From: a virus
Virus record (IMG/VR): IMGVR_UViG_3300033388_008586
Location: 1 to 41,723 of that record
Direction: 5' to 3' (one strand)
DNA length: 41,723 nucleotides
In this document: positions 28,836-37,300 of the stretch, one piece after another
Layout of the letters: each line of letters starts with the position of its first letter
How positions within the stretch are numbered: the stretch's first letter is position 1
The notes under the pieces: model-generated
What the model was told of the DNA's origin: nothing
Seen by the model: the letters and a program-made list of their open reading frames with translations, nothing else
Database searches by the model: none
Translations under genes and position numbers: made by a program

Positions 28836-30515
28836 GCCCTGCATCAGTCTTTTGATGACATCGTCCAAAGACTGAATCATTTGCTGGTGCTTCCCTGGCT
28901 GCTTGTCGTCGACAACCTTGTCAATCAAAATCTGTTTTGCTCCCAAGACTGCTGCAATGTGCTCGTCGACTGTGTTGACCGCATCCAGGTACGTTACCGT
29001 GACCTCGCGCATCTGGCCTAGTCGATGACACCGGGACTCCGCTTGGTTCATTAGACTAGGTGTCCACAGCCGCTCCAAGGCTAGGATATCACTAGCCGTT
29101 TGCAGATTGAGACCGACACCGGCTGATAGCAGCGGCGCAATGAACACGTCTGCGTACCCACCCTGAAAAAGGTCAATAGAGCGCTGGCGCTTCGTGTCAG
29201 AATCACTCCCTTGAATCCCGCTGATCTTAAGACCCATGTGGCGACAGATGTCTCTGACTCCAAATAAAACTTGTTTGTGATATCCAAAAATCACCAACGG
29301 TCGCTTGGTTTTGTCAAACCATGCTTCCAGGTAACCTTTCACAGCTGCTCTTAATTTACCTACAGCGGCTATGCGACGAAGCATGTTGAGCTTCACGAGT
29401 GCTTGGTTGCGTTTAGCTGCCATTGCTCGCTCGTTACTGCTCACCTGTCTAAGCCATTTCACAACGTCTTTTTCTGCAGCGTCATAGCTCTGACGATCAA
29501 ACGGCATGAGTTCAACCATCAACGTTGTGCGATGCTTTTTGGGGATATTGCCCATCTTTTGACGACGCATTATGTACGGCATCGTCAATGCACGCAGCTC
29601 GTCGATGCGCTTTGCTTGACCGTGGTTGGTTACGATCTTGCTTTTGAGCAACTTCTCTTCGTCATCAAGAGTTGAGCAATATCTTTTCCTGAAATGCTGA
29701 TAACTGGGCCACTCTTCCGGATCCATAATGTGGAGCAGTCTCCACAGATCGTCTGGCCGATTCAGTAAAGGCGTCCCGGTCATGTGAATGGTTCGCCCAA
29801 TGCTCTTTGCCAACCTGGTTGCGACGGCTGCTCGATGTCGTACGCCTGGCTTAGGCTCCTTCAAGAGATGGGCCTCATCAAAAACGATGCACTTTGCTCG
29901 TAGGGCAGCAAGCTGTCTCTCTCTGGGGCGAAGAATCGCATAGTTGATCACGACTATATGTGACCCAGGAATTGGACCTTTCCCTCCTCGCAAAACCGAT
30001 ATTTTAAGTTTTGGCTTCAGGTACTGGGCTTCGCGTTTCCAATTATGTTTTACACTTGGTGGGCAAACGATAATTGCAGGAGTGCAACCGGTCGCTGCTA
30101 TAGCAGCCAGTACCTGACAAGTTTTGCCCATTCCTGGATCGTCACCAAGTAGTGACCCTTTGCCTTCGGCCAGCCTAGAGGCGATCCATCCTGCACCCTC
30201 GGCTTGGTAGGGCATCAGTGGCCTACGAACGATCCTGTGGACCCTGTCAACCCACTCAGGAGCCACCACACGCCTCTGGTATTGATCCGCTTGCACCCTG
30301 ACGCTGCCACCTTCCAGCATCGTTACGGTGGCATTTGATCTTGGAACACGCAGGCGCTCAGCAATGGCTCCCTCAACCACAACAAACTCACCCAACTTCG
30401 GAGGGTTTTTCGTTCGGAACCAAAAAACATTTGGCCCTGGTCCCAGTGTCACACCAAATGTATTATCACTACGTGGACGAACCCGGACAACTCGTGATTT
30501 CACAGTTATAGTCAT
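28827..30515 (-). CDS. SNF2/SMARCAL1-like superfamily 2 helicase
   Basis: A 562-residue protein. An N-terminal small beta domain precedes helicase motifs: MPYQAEGAGWI (Q-like), GDDPGMGKT (124-132, Walker A), VFDEAHLLKEP (213-216 DEAH), MTGTPLLNRP (motif III), and in the C-terminal lobe APLLSAGVGLNLQTAS and QAESRCHRLGQ (motifs V and VI). This set and order fit SMARCAL1/ZRANB3-type annealing helicases seen in phages, which remodel forks or anneal strands. It is transcribed alone, with its own start region divergent from the 30.6 kb operon. Confidence 0.9.
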   Translation of the reverse strand: MTITVKSRVVRVRPRSDNTFGVTLGPGPNVFWFRTKNPPKLGEFVVVEGAIAERLRVPRSNATVTMLEGGSVRVQADQYQRRVVAPEWVDRVHRIVRRPLMPYQAEGAGWIASRLAEGKGSLLGDDPGMGKTCQVLAAIAATGCTPAIIVCPPSVKHNWKREAQYLKPKLKISVLRGGKGPIPGSHIVVINYAILRPRERQLAALRAKCIVFDEAHLLKEPKPGVRHRAAVATRLAKSIGRTIHMTGTPLLNRPDDLWRLLHIMDPEEWPSYQHFRKRYCSTLDDEEKLLKSKIVTNHGQAKRIDELRALTMPYIMRRQKMGNIPKKHRTTLMVELMPFDRQSYDAAEKDVVKWLRQVSSNERAMAAKRNQALVKLNMLRRIAAVGKLRAAVKGYLEAWFDKTKRPLVIFGYHKQVLFGVRDICRHMGLKISGIQGSDSDTKRQRSIDLFQGGYADVFIAPLLSAGVGLNLQTASDILALERLWTPSLMNQAESRCHRLGQMREVTVTYLDAVNTVDEHIAAVLGAKQILIDKVVDDKQPGKHQQMIQSLDDVIKRLMQGSR

Positions 30516-30609
30516 AGGTGAACTTGCAATGTAAGTATGCGGAATTCTAAGCGCAAGTCTTACCTTTTATGATACACTGCTACCGAGCAGATCCTCGGAG
30601 GTTAGTCTA

Positions 30610-31206
30610 GTGTTTCGTCGTTTTTTCGAAAAGCTGTTCAATGTTGGAAACCGCCCTGGAGCTTCTAAAAGTCTACGGACTACCAACGGCCTTTCTGGTC
30701 GTAGTGAGTATTGCCTCGTGGAAAATAGTAAACCGATTACTCGAACAGCTGAACAAGCAAACGGCGGACGAGAAAAAAGCTCTCACGCTTCGTCTGAAAG
30801 CGAAGATCATCGAGATCAGTCGGCTCAACGAAGAGATCAAGAGACTCAACGAAGAGAGACTGGAGTTCGCTCAAAATTCGGGCGAAAGAATGCTGACTGT
30901 GGCAACGGAGTTTCACGAATTGACCACAGAAACCAACACGACTCTAGCACTACTGGCAGATCGCATGCAGATGTTGAAGAAGAAATAACTGCACCTTCTC
31001 CAGAAAGCTGGGACGATGTACTTCCATCAACCACATCAAAGTGTCAGGCCATATCCAACCCTGAACAACTACTTGCAGATACCGTTGTCTCCAGTAGCAA
31101 CAAACTGAAAAAGACCCATCAAGACCTACGGCGATCTTTGATGCCTGAACCGATAAAACTGTTTTCGGTGGCATCTCCAAGAGACGTGACCCTGAAGGTT
31201 GTCTAA
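30610..31206 (+). CDS. Overlapping ORF with strong ribosome site (198 residues)
   Basis: GTG start (MFRRFFEKLFN...) with GGAGG eight bases upstream, just after a CCGAG/CTCGG hairpin. The first 115 residues lie in another frame over the membrane/coiled-coil gene and are low-complexity (Ser, Arg, Gln, Glu). The last 70 residues (ITAPSPESWDDVLPSTTSKC and HQDLRRSLMPEPIKLF) cannot be reached from any start of their own. Either the whole frame is made (embedded gene arrangement, Rz/Rz1-like) or a frameshift joins the other gene to it. No function assigned. Confidence 0.45.
   Translation: MFRRFFEKLFNVGNRPGASKSLRTTNGLSGRSEYCLVENSKPITRTAEQANGGREKSSHASSESEDHRDQSAQRRDQETQRRETGVRSKFGRKNADCGNGVSRIDHRNQHDSSTTGRSHADVEEEITAPSPESWDDVLPSTTSKCQAISNPEQLLADTVVSSSNKLKKTHQDLRRSLMPEPIKLFSVASPRDVTLKVV
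30641..30988 (+). CDS. Single-pass membrane protein with coiled coil
   Basis: A 115-residue protein: hydrophobic segment LPTAFLVVVSIASWKIV (residues 14-30), then a long coiled coil (ALTLRLKAKIIEISRLNEEI, KRLNEERLEF). The membrane-plus-coiled-coil plan resembles i-spanins or small phage membrane proteins. No ribosome site precedes it, so it probably depends on translation from the overlapping GTG gene. Together with the next genes it begins the envelope-directed operon. Confidence 0.7.
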   Translation: MLETALELLKVYGLPTAFLVVVSIASWKIVNRLLEQLNKQTADEKKALTLRLKAKIIEISRLNEEIKRLNEERLEFAQNSGERMLTVATEFHELTTETNTTLALLADRMQMLKKK

Positions 31207-31818
31207 GTGTCCCTGACAGTGCCAGTCTTCGGCTCTCCGGTTGAGCCCTACGCTCCATGGGAGCCTCCTGACTCATGCGACACCCAGGCTTTTACACCAG
31301 GGGTGTTACGATTCAGAGCCTTTGTTCTAGAGAAGTACGGAGGAAGCAACCTGGGAATAGGTCGCCCGTGCATCAACAACAAGCCTGTCAGTCATCACAA
31401 TGCCAACCGTGCATGGGACTGGAAAATGGCCGTGTCAGACCCTCAAGAAAAAGAGGCTGCTGACTCTCTCATTGCATGGTTGCTCGCCACCGGACCCGCA
31501 GGTGAGCCGCATGAAATGCTTCGCCGGATCGGGCTGCGCTACATCATCTGGAATGGTCAAGGCTGGTACGCGTCTAGCAAAAAGTGGAAGCCGTACACCG
31601 GTAGCTGCCCACATGTTCGTCACGTGCACTTCAGCTTTTCAAAGTTGGGCGCTTCAGGAAAAACAAGTTTCTACGACTGGCTTTCCGCAGGAGAGCCGGT
31701 CGAGATCAAGGATCCGAAGCCTTTGCCATTTTTCCCAGCAGATTCCCCGGTTCCACCAGTGGCTGGGTTCATTGCTGGGCTGTTGGGTACAATATGGCTT
31801 TCAAAAAGAATAAGATGA
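31207..31818 (+). CDS. Peptidase-M15/ARB-07466-like protein with C-terminal membrane anchor
   Basis: A 203-residue protein. SHHNANRAWDWKMAVSD (about residues 62-78) and GSCPHVRHVHFSF (about 131-143) match the metal-site pattern 'sdH..G.A.D.......HvdHvHv.f' of M15-related and ARB_07466-type domains, giving probable zinc-dependent peptidoglycan or peptide cleavage. A Pro-rich stretch leads to a C-terminal transmembrane segment, GFIAGLLGTIWLSKRIR. It shares this ending with several proteins nearby. It is coupled to the RusA gene by ATGA. Confidence 0.65.
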   Translation: MSLTVPVFGSPVEPYAPWEPPDSCDTQAFTPGVLRFRAFVLEKYGGSNLGIGRPCINNKPVSHHNANRAWDWKMAVSDPQEKEAADSLIAWLLATGPAGEPHEMLRRIGLRYIIWNGQGWYASSKKWKPYTGSCPHVRHVHFSFSKLGASGKTSFYDWLSAGEPVEIKDPKPLPFFPADSPVPPVAGFIAGLLGTIWLSKRIR

Positions 31819-32339
31819 GCCTTAATGAGTGGCGCGCTCTTCAGGATCAACCAAAAAAAAGAGCAGCTCCTCCGAGGCCCGTGAACCTCGTTCGTCATAA
31901 GTACGAAGTTCGAGAAGACGGTAGCCAGGTAACCGTTCTTCCTGTGCGCCTAGAGTCGAGGGCTAACTTCCGTGGATTCACTGGCTCCAGGAAACACAGA
32001 AACAAAATTCGCAGCGAACGTGAGCTTGCAAGAATTGTTTTCACATGTCATGCGACCAAGCCAGAGATGCCTTGCAAGATTCTTTTGGTCAGAATCGCTC
32101 CATGTAAGCTAGACCGAGGCGACAATCTAAACATGTCCTTCAAGTCCATTCGAGACGGTATTTGTGATTGGCTGGGCATTGATGACAGCACTGATCAAAT
32201 CACCTGGGATTACGACCAGGAAAAAGATTTAACCCCTAGAACTTATGGCTGCCGGGTGGAGATCTTTTCTGGTAAACTCCCAAGGACATGTATCCTCAGC
32301 AGTCCTACGGCCAGAAATGACCAACCTTGCCACAGTTAA
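31815..32339 (+). CDS. rusA: RusA-like Holliday-junction resolvase
   Basis: A 174-residue protein. IAPCKLDRGDNLNMSFKSIR then DWLGIDDSTDQI gives the RusA pattern ('P.k.D.DNl.K...D.l....i.dD'): Asp103 (in GDNL), Lys110, Asp114 and Asp123-124 would bind magnesium. YGCRVEIF forms the last strand. RusA enzymes cut four-way junctions during phage recombination and packaging. The N-terminal 50 residues add a basic extension (QPKKRAAPPRPV). The C-terminus overlaps the next gene. Confidence 0.75.
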   Translation: MSLNEWRALQDQPKKRAAPPRPVNLVRHKYEVREDGSQVTVLPVRLESRANFRGFTGSRKHRNKIRSERELARIVFTCHATKPEMPCKILLVRIAPCKLDRGDNLNMSFKSIRDGICDWLGIDDSTDQITWDYDQEKDLTPRTYGCRVEIFSGKLPRTCILSSPTARNDQPCHS

Positions 32340-32697
32340 TAGTGATGCTGTTCTAAATGTGCCAAACTTGCTGACGTTTGCCAGCTTAGGATTAGGCGTT
32401 TGGTGGACGGTAGGAGGCGGCCCACCCTGGTCAGCAGTGGCCTCAGTGCTTTTGGATGAATTAGACGGCAGAGTTGCTAGAGCTACGGGGGAAACCACAA
32501 GATTTGGAGCGACTTTTGATTGGGCTGGTGACCTAGTTTTAACTGGTCTAGTTTTGAACAAACTCGGTGCTGCGGAAGCCATACCAATCGTTACCACAGG
32601 ACAAGTTGTCTTTCGAGAAGCGGGTTACCGTCCTCCTGTTCTCAGCATTCGTGGCGCGCTGATGCTGTATGGCGTAGCAACTGATCAGCAACCATGA
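32317..32697 (+). CDS. CDP-alcohol phosphotransferase (phospholipid-synthase type)
   Basis: A 126-residue membrane protein that keeps the full family signature: D47-x2-D50-G51-x2-A54-R55-x8-G64-x3-D68-x3-D72. These enzymes use CDP-diacylglycerol or a CDP-alcohol to attach a head group, making phospholipids such as PG or PI. NLLTFASLGLGVWWTV is a first membrane helix; TGLVLNKL... and the tail form further hydrophobic segments. It is shorter than the usual 170-200 residues with six helices, so it is either minimal or truncated after the third or fourth helix. It sits between RusA and a membrane protein, coupled to both. Confidence 0.75.
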   Translation: MTNLATVNSDAVLNVPNLLTFASLGLGVWWTVGGGPPWSAVASVLLDELDGRVARATGETTRFGATFDWAGDLVLTGLVLNKLGAAEAIPIVTTGQVVFREAGYRPPVLSIRGALMLYGVATDQQP

Positions 32698-33809
32698 CCA
32701 CCCAACAAATCATCAACTGCGCCCCCTGGAGACTTAAAGCTCCTAGACCACTCACTGGATATGAGTGGACTGTTGTGGAAAACATTGTTGCAGGTGCCAT
32801 TGATGGCATGCGCCATCAAAATCCTCGCACAACCATCCCGTTTGCGAGCACTCGGGCCGCAGCTCAAGCTCTTACCGTCGCCATCAGCCGCCAGAGGGCC
32901 TGTCCAACCTGGACGCACTCTAGCTTCGGTCCAGCGCCCGCTGTAGCGCCGTTTGCCTACGGGTGCCTAGCCTCTTGGTGGGCAACGCTTCCTTTAGCTG
33001 ACCAAGCACGAGTTCTAGTCGACATACAAGGCGGTCTGCTCTGTCGACCGAATCCTCCCTGGAAAGACTGCCCAATGGCCAGCCGGGACATGCTGTGGCG
33101 AGCAGGTTCTCAGAATGAGTACTCGGAGCAAAGCGGTAGAATAATGCCCGGTGTTGTGTCTGGACCATGCGACTCGATTCGGATGAGGACAGCCTACATC
33201 CCCATGACTGGGCAAGAGGTCATCAAGATTGTCAAGATGCTTGGCCCTGGCATTGTGCCACCAGAGTTTACTCAGCTGGCACAAGCTGCCAGCTTCATCG
33301 GTCGATCGTTCCTGATTGGCCTGCAGATGAAGCAGCCGGGGCAGATGGGTCCAGTGGTTCTGGGCTCACTATCGACTCCTCAAGAGCTGCTGAAACTCGT
33401 TGACCAGATGGTCGAAGACATTGTTTTGATTTGGGCGCCCGGACAAGGCGAAAGCATTCGAGCCATGGTGGTGTCTGGCCAAGCCAATCCGGCACAGCTG
33501 CTGGTGCTCATGCAAAAGATGCTGCCATCTGCTGTGGGCGATCTGTTCAAGACCCTGCCAAACATTCTACCAGGATTACTCGGAGCAATAACTGGCCAAC
33601 AAACGTCTGGCTTTATTGACAGCGTGCAATCTCGTCAGAGACCGACATCGGCAAGCCCTCCTACGCCGCCTACGACTGGTCTGCCAATCTCAGACGAGCC
33701 CGGTGACCAGCAAGACACGAGCAATCCGTTTGGCTCAGGCCAGACAGGAATTATTGTTGCTGGAATAGTCTTGGCCGCTGTGGCGATTGCCTACAGGTAC
33801 TCAAGATAA
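32694..33809 (+). CDS. Unknown 371-residue protein with C-terminal membrane anchor
   Basis: MTTQQIINCAPWRLKAPRPL opens a soluble N-terminal domain (WTVVENIVAGAIDGM, FAYGCLASWWATLPLADQAR). A Pro-rich linker (ASPPTPPTTGLPISDEPGDQ) and a C-terminal transmembrane segment follow, TGIIVAGIVLAAVAIAYRYSR. Hydrophobic, Met/Leu-rich middle part (LLKLVDQMVEDIV, LMQKMLPSAVGDLF) may form an amphipathic helical bundle. The ending resembles those of the neighbouring anchored enzymes. Function is unknown; a virion or envelope structural role is possible. Confidence 0.65.
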   Translation: MTTQQIINCAPWRLKAPRPLTGYEWTVVENIVAGAIDGMRHQNPRTTIPFASTRAAAQALTVAISRQRACPTWTHSSFGPAPAVAPFAYGCLASWWATLPLADQARVLVDIQGGLLCRPNPPWKDCPMASRDMLWRAGSQNEYSEQSGRIMPGVVSGPCDSIRMRTAYIPMTGQEVIKIVKMLGPGIVPPEFTQLAQAASFIGRSFLIGLQMKQPGQMGPVVLGSLSTPQELLKLVDQMVEDIVLIWAPGQGESIRAMVVSGQANPAQLLVLMQKMLPSAVGDLFKTLPNILPGLLGAITGQQTSGFIDSVQSRQRPTSASPPTPPTTGLPISDEPGDQQDTSNPFGSGQTGIIVAGIVLAAVAIAYRYSR

Positions 33810-33879
33810 ACTGATGTAGTGGCGATCTCTAGCTGTGAAAAGACTAGATCCCTGTCCAGAAACATGCTTTTCTTCGCTA

Positions 33880-34095
33880 ATGATTACGAAAATCTCGTTT
33901 CTACTCGCATTCGCATTTATCGCAGCAGCCTGCGCTGAGCCGACCAAGAAGACGGCTGCGACGGCTGCCACTACCAGTGCGTCTGCTGCTGTCAGTGCCT
34001 CTGCCACGACAAGCTCTACTGCTAACTCGACCGTAACTGCCAAGGCTTCGGCAAAGGCTACCGCGGCTCCGTCTGCCTCAGCTTCGTCCAAGTAG
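33880..34095 (+). CDS. Ala/Ser/Thr-rich lipoprotein
   Basis: MITKISFLLAFAFIAAACAEP is a lipoprotein signal (lipobox AAAC), followed by a 50-residue low-complexity tail (AATAATTSASAAVSASATTS...). The tail suits a flexible or glycosylatable surface extension; such proteins are frequent in Myxococcota. A start further upstream would give a poor signal, so this ATG is preferred. The long antisense ORF here is compositional. Confidence 0.65.
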   Translation: MITKISFLLAFAFIAAACAEPTKKTAATAATTSASAAVSASATTSSTANSTVTAKASAKATAAPSASASSK

Positions 34096-34097
34096 GG

Positions 34098-34352
34098 TCA
34101 CTTCACATAGCGTCGACTGACCCACACACCAAACATCGTTGCGGCGACGTCCATCGCGGCGTTTCCAAACGAATCAGGCTCATCGCCTGGTAGCAGATTG
34201 GGGAACCTTTTTTTGACAGGGTTCTCTAGTAGCTCCCAGGCGACAGACGCCGCAAGAATCGCCTGCCATGGGACAGTCGTGATGCCATAAATCGCCCCGA
34301 GCGCAAGGTGTCCGCTCGACCAGCGATCTATGAGTGGTTGTTTTTTAGCCAT
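34098..34352 (-). CDS. Small membrane protein ending in WVSRRYVK
   Basis: An 84-residue protein: a first hydrophobic segment (HLALGAIYGITTVPWQAILA), then WELLENPVKKRFPNLLPGDE and a C-terminal segment DVAATMFGVWVSRRYVK. The 'SGHl..G...g......a.l...aWElvENp......p....DS..Na..Dv....G' pattern is a recurring phage/bacterial membrane hypothetical. AGAGGAG precedes the start and overlaps the end of the recombinase gene. It closes with the aromatic-[LV]-S-x-R tail found in neighbours. Confidence 0.7.
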   Translation of the reverse strand: MAKKQPLIDRWSSGHLALGAIYGITTVPWQAILAASVAWELLENPVKKRFPNLLPGDEPDSFGNAAMDVAATMFGVWVSRRYVK

Positions 34353-34360
34353 GGCTCCTC

Positions 34361-37300
34361 TTACGCCAACGCGTAGGCCAGGTGAATAGGTGTCGGCAAC
34401 TGAACCTTCGGATTGCGCCGAGGATTATTACTGAATTTATCTCTTTGGAAGCCAATGGCAATAGCCTGACCTTCAGCTTCCTGAGTCTCACGAAACAGTT
34501 TTTCGGTAGCCGTTTCGCCTTCGTGCTCCCCACCAGCCTTCTCATACACCTGAGCCCATCTTCGATAAATCTGCTGCGCGTCTTTTGGTAACCGTCTCAA
34601 AGCACGAAGCATAATGCGCAGCTCGTCTTCGTGCTCTCTGCTACATGGAACCTTAAACGTCCGCATGATGTTTATCAAGTTCATCATGTAAATCGGTCTG
34701 TCTGCGTTCTGGCTCTTGGGATTGTTCTTTTTAATCTCCCACAGCTCTCGCGCAATGCGTCTCGCTACACACTCGCTATGCACACCGTACTCGGAGGCAA
34801 AAGACTTTTTGAATTCTGGCGAATGATGGATCGTGCCGTCGCCGTCTGGAACCTGAAACAGTTCCCTGTAAGTCTTGAGAGGCGTATCACCGCACTGAGC
34901 AACAAGTTTCAAATCGCGATCTTTTGCAGCATCTTTGCCAAAATTAAGCTCAACCATCTTCAGGTACCACCCCTTCCTTCGAGACCCACGCTTCCCTTTG
35001 ACCGCGCTTCTGCCACGTACGCGCTGCTTCACAAAATCAAAGATGTCAAAGTCTGCCACTCGTCCGCCAGTAGCCTCGCTCATGGCGAGCCTGGAATCAG
35101 AAGCTGCAGCTTTTACGGCAGCAGACATGCCTTCGATGGTTGGCTGACGAAGGAGAAAAGCAGTCTTTTTTTCATTATCGATTCGCTCGTTGTTAACCTT
35201 GTCGTCAAAGGTACACATGGAGGCTATCCATCTAGCAATCTCTGCACGAGAAGATGGCGCGACGTTGTCTGCTACAGCAAATCGCTTTTCCGTACTCACA
35301 GGCAACTTACCAGTTAAGGCCAATATCCAATCTAGCAACTCTGCCTTCTCATTGAAGGGAAGAGACTCTATTGGATCCCGATCATGATACCAAGATGGCG
35401 CACGCTCACCCAATACCTTGGCGTGAACTGGGCCCTGTACCTTGCGTTTCAGATTCTTAAAGCCTACCGGATCCCCTGGACTGGTCCGGTACTGATCAGC
35501 CACCGAACGGAACCAAGCTATGATCTCTTTAGGAAGATGCTCTCTGAAGATCATTCGAGGTTCTGGTTTCCTCCAAGTACCAAGAAACTTAGTTTCTGGC
35601 CATGGCGCATTAGGAAGGACCCACTCTCCCCCACGGTCTTGAATGATCTCCTCCGCCTGCACGCTCACGCGAAGAGTTTCACCCACCCACTTCACCAGCG
35701 ACTCTGCCTTGGTCGGAGACTCGTCGAACCACTTCCCCCATAGCTTCACAAGCCCTTCGCACACTTCGTCCTGCTTTTCAGGGGAACAGTTTCCAATTTG
35801 CCCCGGGCTCATCACAGGCATGGCAGGGCTTAGCTTTCCATTGGTCCCCGTCCACCAGTTCAAGCCTGAGTATTTACCAGAATAAATCCTGCTTGCTTTG
35901 GAGCTTTTCTCCTCCTGATAAATGGTGACCTCTTTTTTCTCAGCGAAAGCATCTTCCATTTCCTCTAATGATGGCCCGTGCCGCTCCGGAATCGCTTCGT
36001 CGTCTTCGTCTTCGTCTTTATCTTCGTCTTTATCTTTGTCGTAATCGTCGTAATCGTCGTAATCGTCGCCTTCGTCGTCTTCGTCGTAATTGTCCTGATT
36101 TGTAAGAAATCTCCGCTGGACTTCTAGCTCATCTGCCTCTGCCTCTGCCTCTGCATCTGCCTCGGACCCGATCTCTTTACCTGGTTCTTCTTCGATCCGG
36201 AGCTGGCTAAAAACAACTTCTGCACCCTCTTGAACGTCGAGACGAGCACGTGGACTCGGCAACCGCCATAGCTGCGGCCCAGGTCGACGACCTCCACCTG
36301 TAGGCAACAAAGGCTGACGATTTACAATCTCACCCCAATGCAAAGAGTAAATCAGACAAAGATTTTGAAGAGTCTCGTTGGGATAACGAAGACAGTTTTC
36401 TGAAAGCAGAATCTCCTTGTCAGTCAGAGCCTTCTTTCTCCACTTGATTATGTCTTGAACTTTTCGATCAAACTGCCGACGCTTTCCAAGCGGATCAGGT
36501 CGCTTCGGCGGCGCAATTGTTGGCAAAACAGTTGCTGCTAAGAGAGCTGGGGCGACAACAGATGGCTCACCCTCCTCCGGTAACTTGACCGCCTGAATTG
36601 GCTGCTCAATTCGCCTAATTGGACGCGGCATACGTCTCTTCCCAGGCGCCGGCATACCAGGGGGAGCGATTGATGGCATCTCTTCTAAGCCAGGCGCCAC
36701 CTCAGCGACCTCTAACGTCTCAGGAGTCTCCCGTGGACCCACTACAGGGGCGACCGCTCCTGGACCCCTAAACGCCTCAGCAATCAGCATATCTGGTGAA
36801 CGTTCCTCCATGTACCGCGCCGTGGTTGCTGCCGATGCATGGCCCATCATCGCCTGAATTCGATTCATGGGCGTACCACTGTCCGATGCCACCTTAGCAA
36901 ACAAGTGCCTGAGTCCATGAGGATGAGCCCGGTGGAAGTCTGGACTACCCGGGGGCATACCAGCCCGCTCAGCCCGACGACGGAGAACCTGAGCTATCCC
37001 AGGACGCGTCAAACCACCTTCAGACTGCCCAGCATTGGCACCCCAATATGACACAGCCGGCAACAAAGGCGCATCCATCGTCATGAGATGTTGCAACCTG
37101 GATGCCCCTGAGCGATCTGCCAGAGACTGAATCTTCGTCCAAAGCTCACGCAGTGACAAAAGCACCACAGGCGGCACTGCCACCGAACGTTTTTTTCCTC
37201 GCTTTCCAAGCAAAGTAACAATGGCCGGATCCCCCACCACGTCAGACCGCTTCAGCCTATAAATCTCACGAGAACGAGCACCTGTCTGAGCCATAAGCAC

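Noticed and set aside
30970-30995. Classic -1 slippery heptamer joining the 115-residue gene to the second frame
   Set aside because: AAG AAG AAA TAA does not allow good re-pairing of both tRNAs after a -1 slip (Lys codons would pair with GAA), so a standard X-XXY-YYZ site is not present; overlap of two genes is as likely.
33801-34091. Leftward Ala/Val-rich 96-residue ORF
   Set aside because: Mirror of the Ala/Ser/Thr-rich lipoprotein; the sense frame has a proper lipobox, this one does not.
34631-35885. Several rightward ORFs opposite the recombinase C-terminal region
   Set aside because: They are shadows of the long leftward frame, with no ribosome sites or family motifs.
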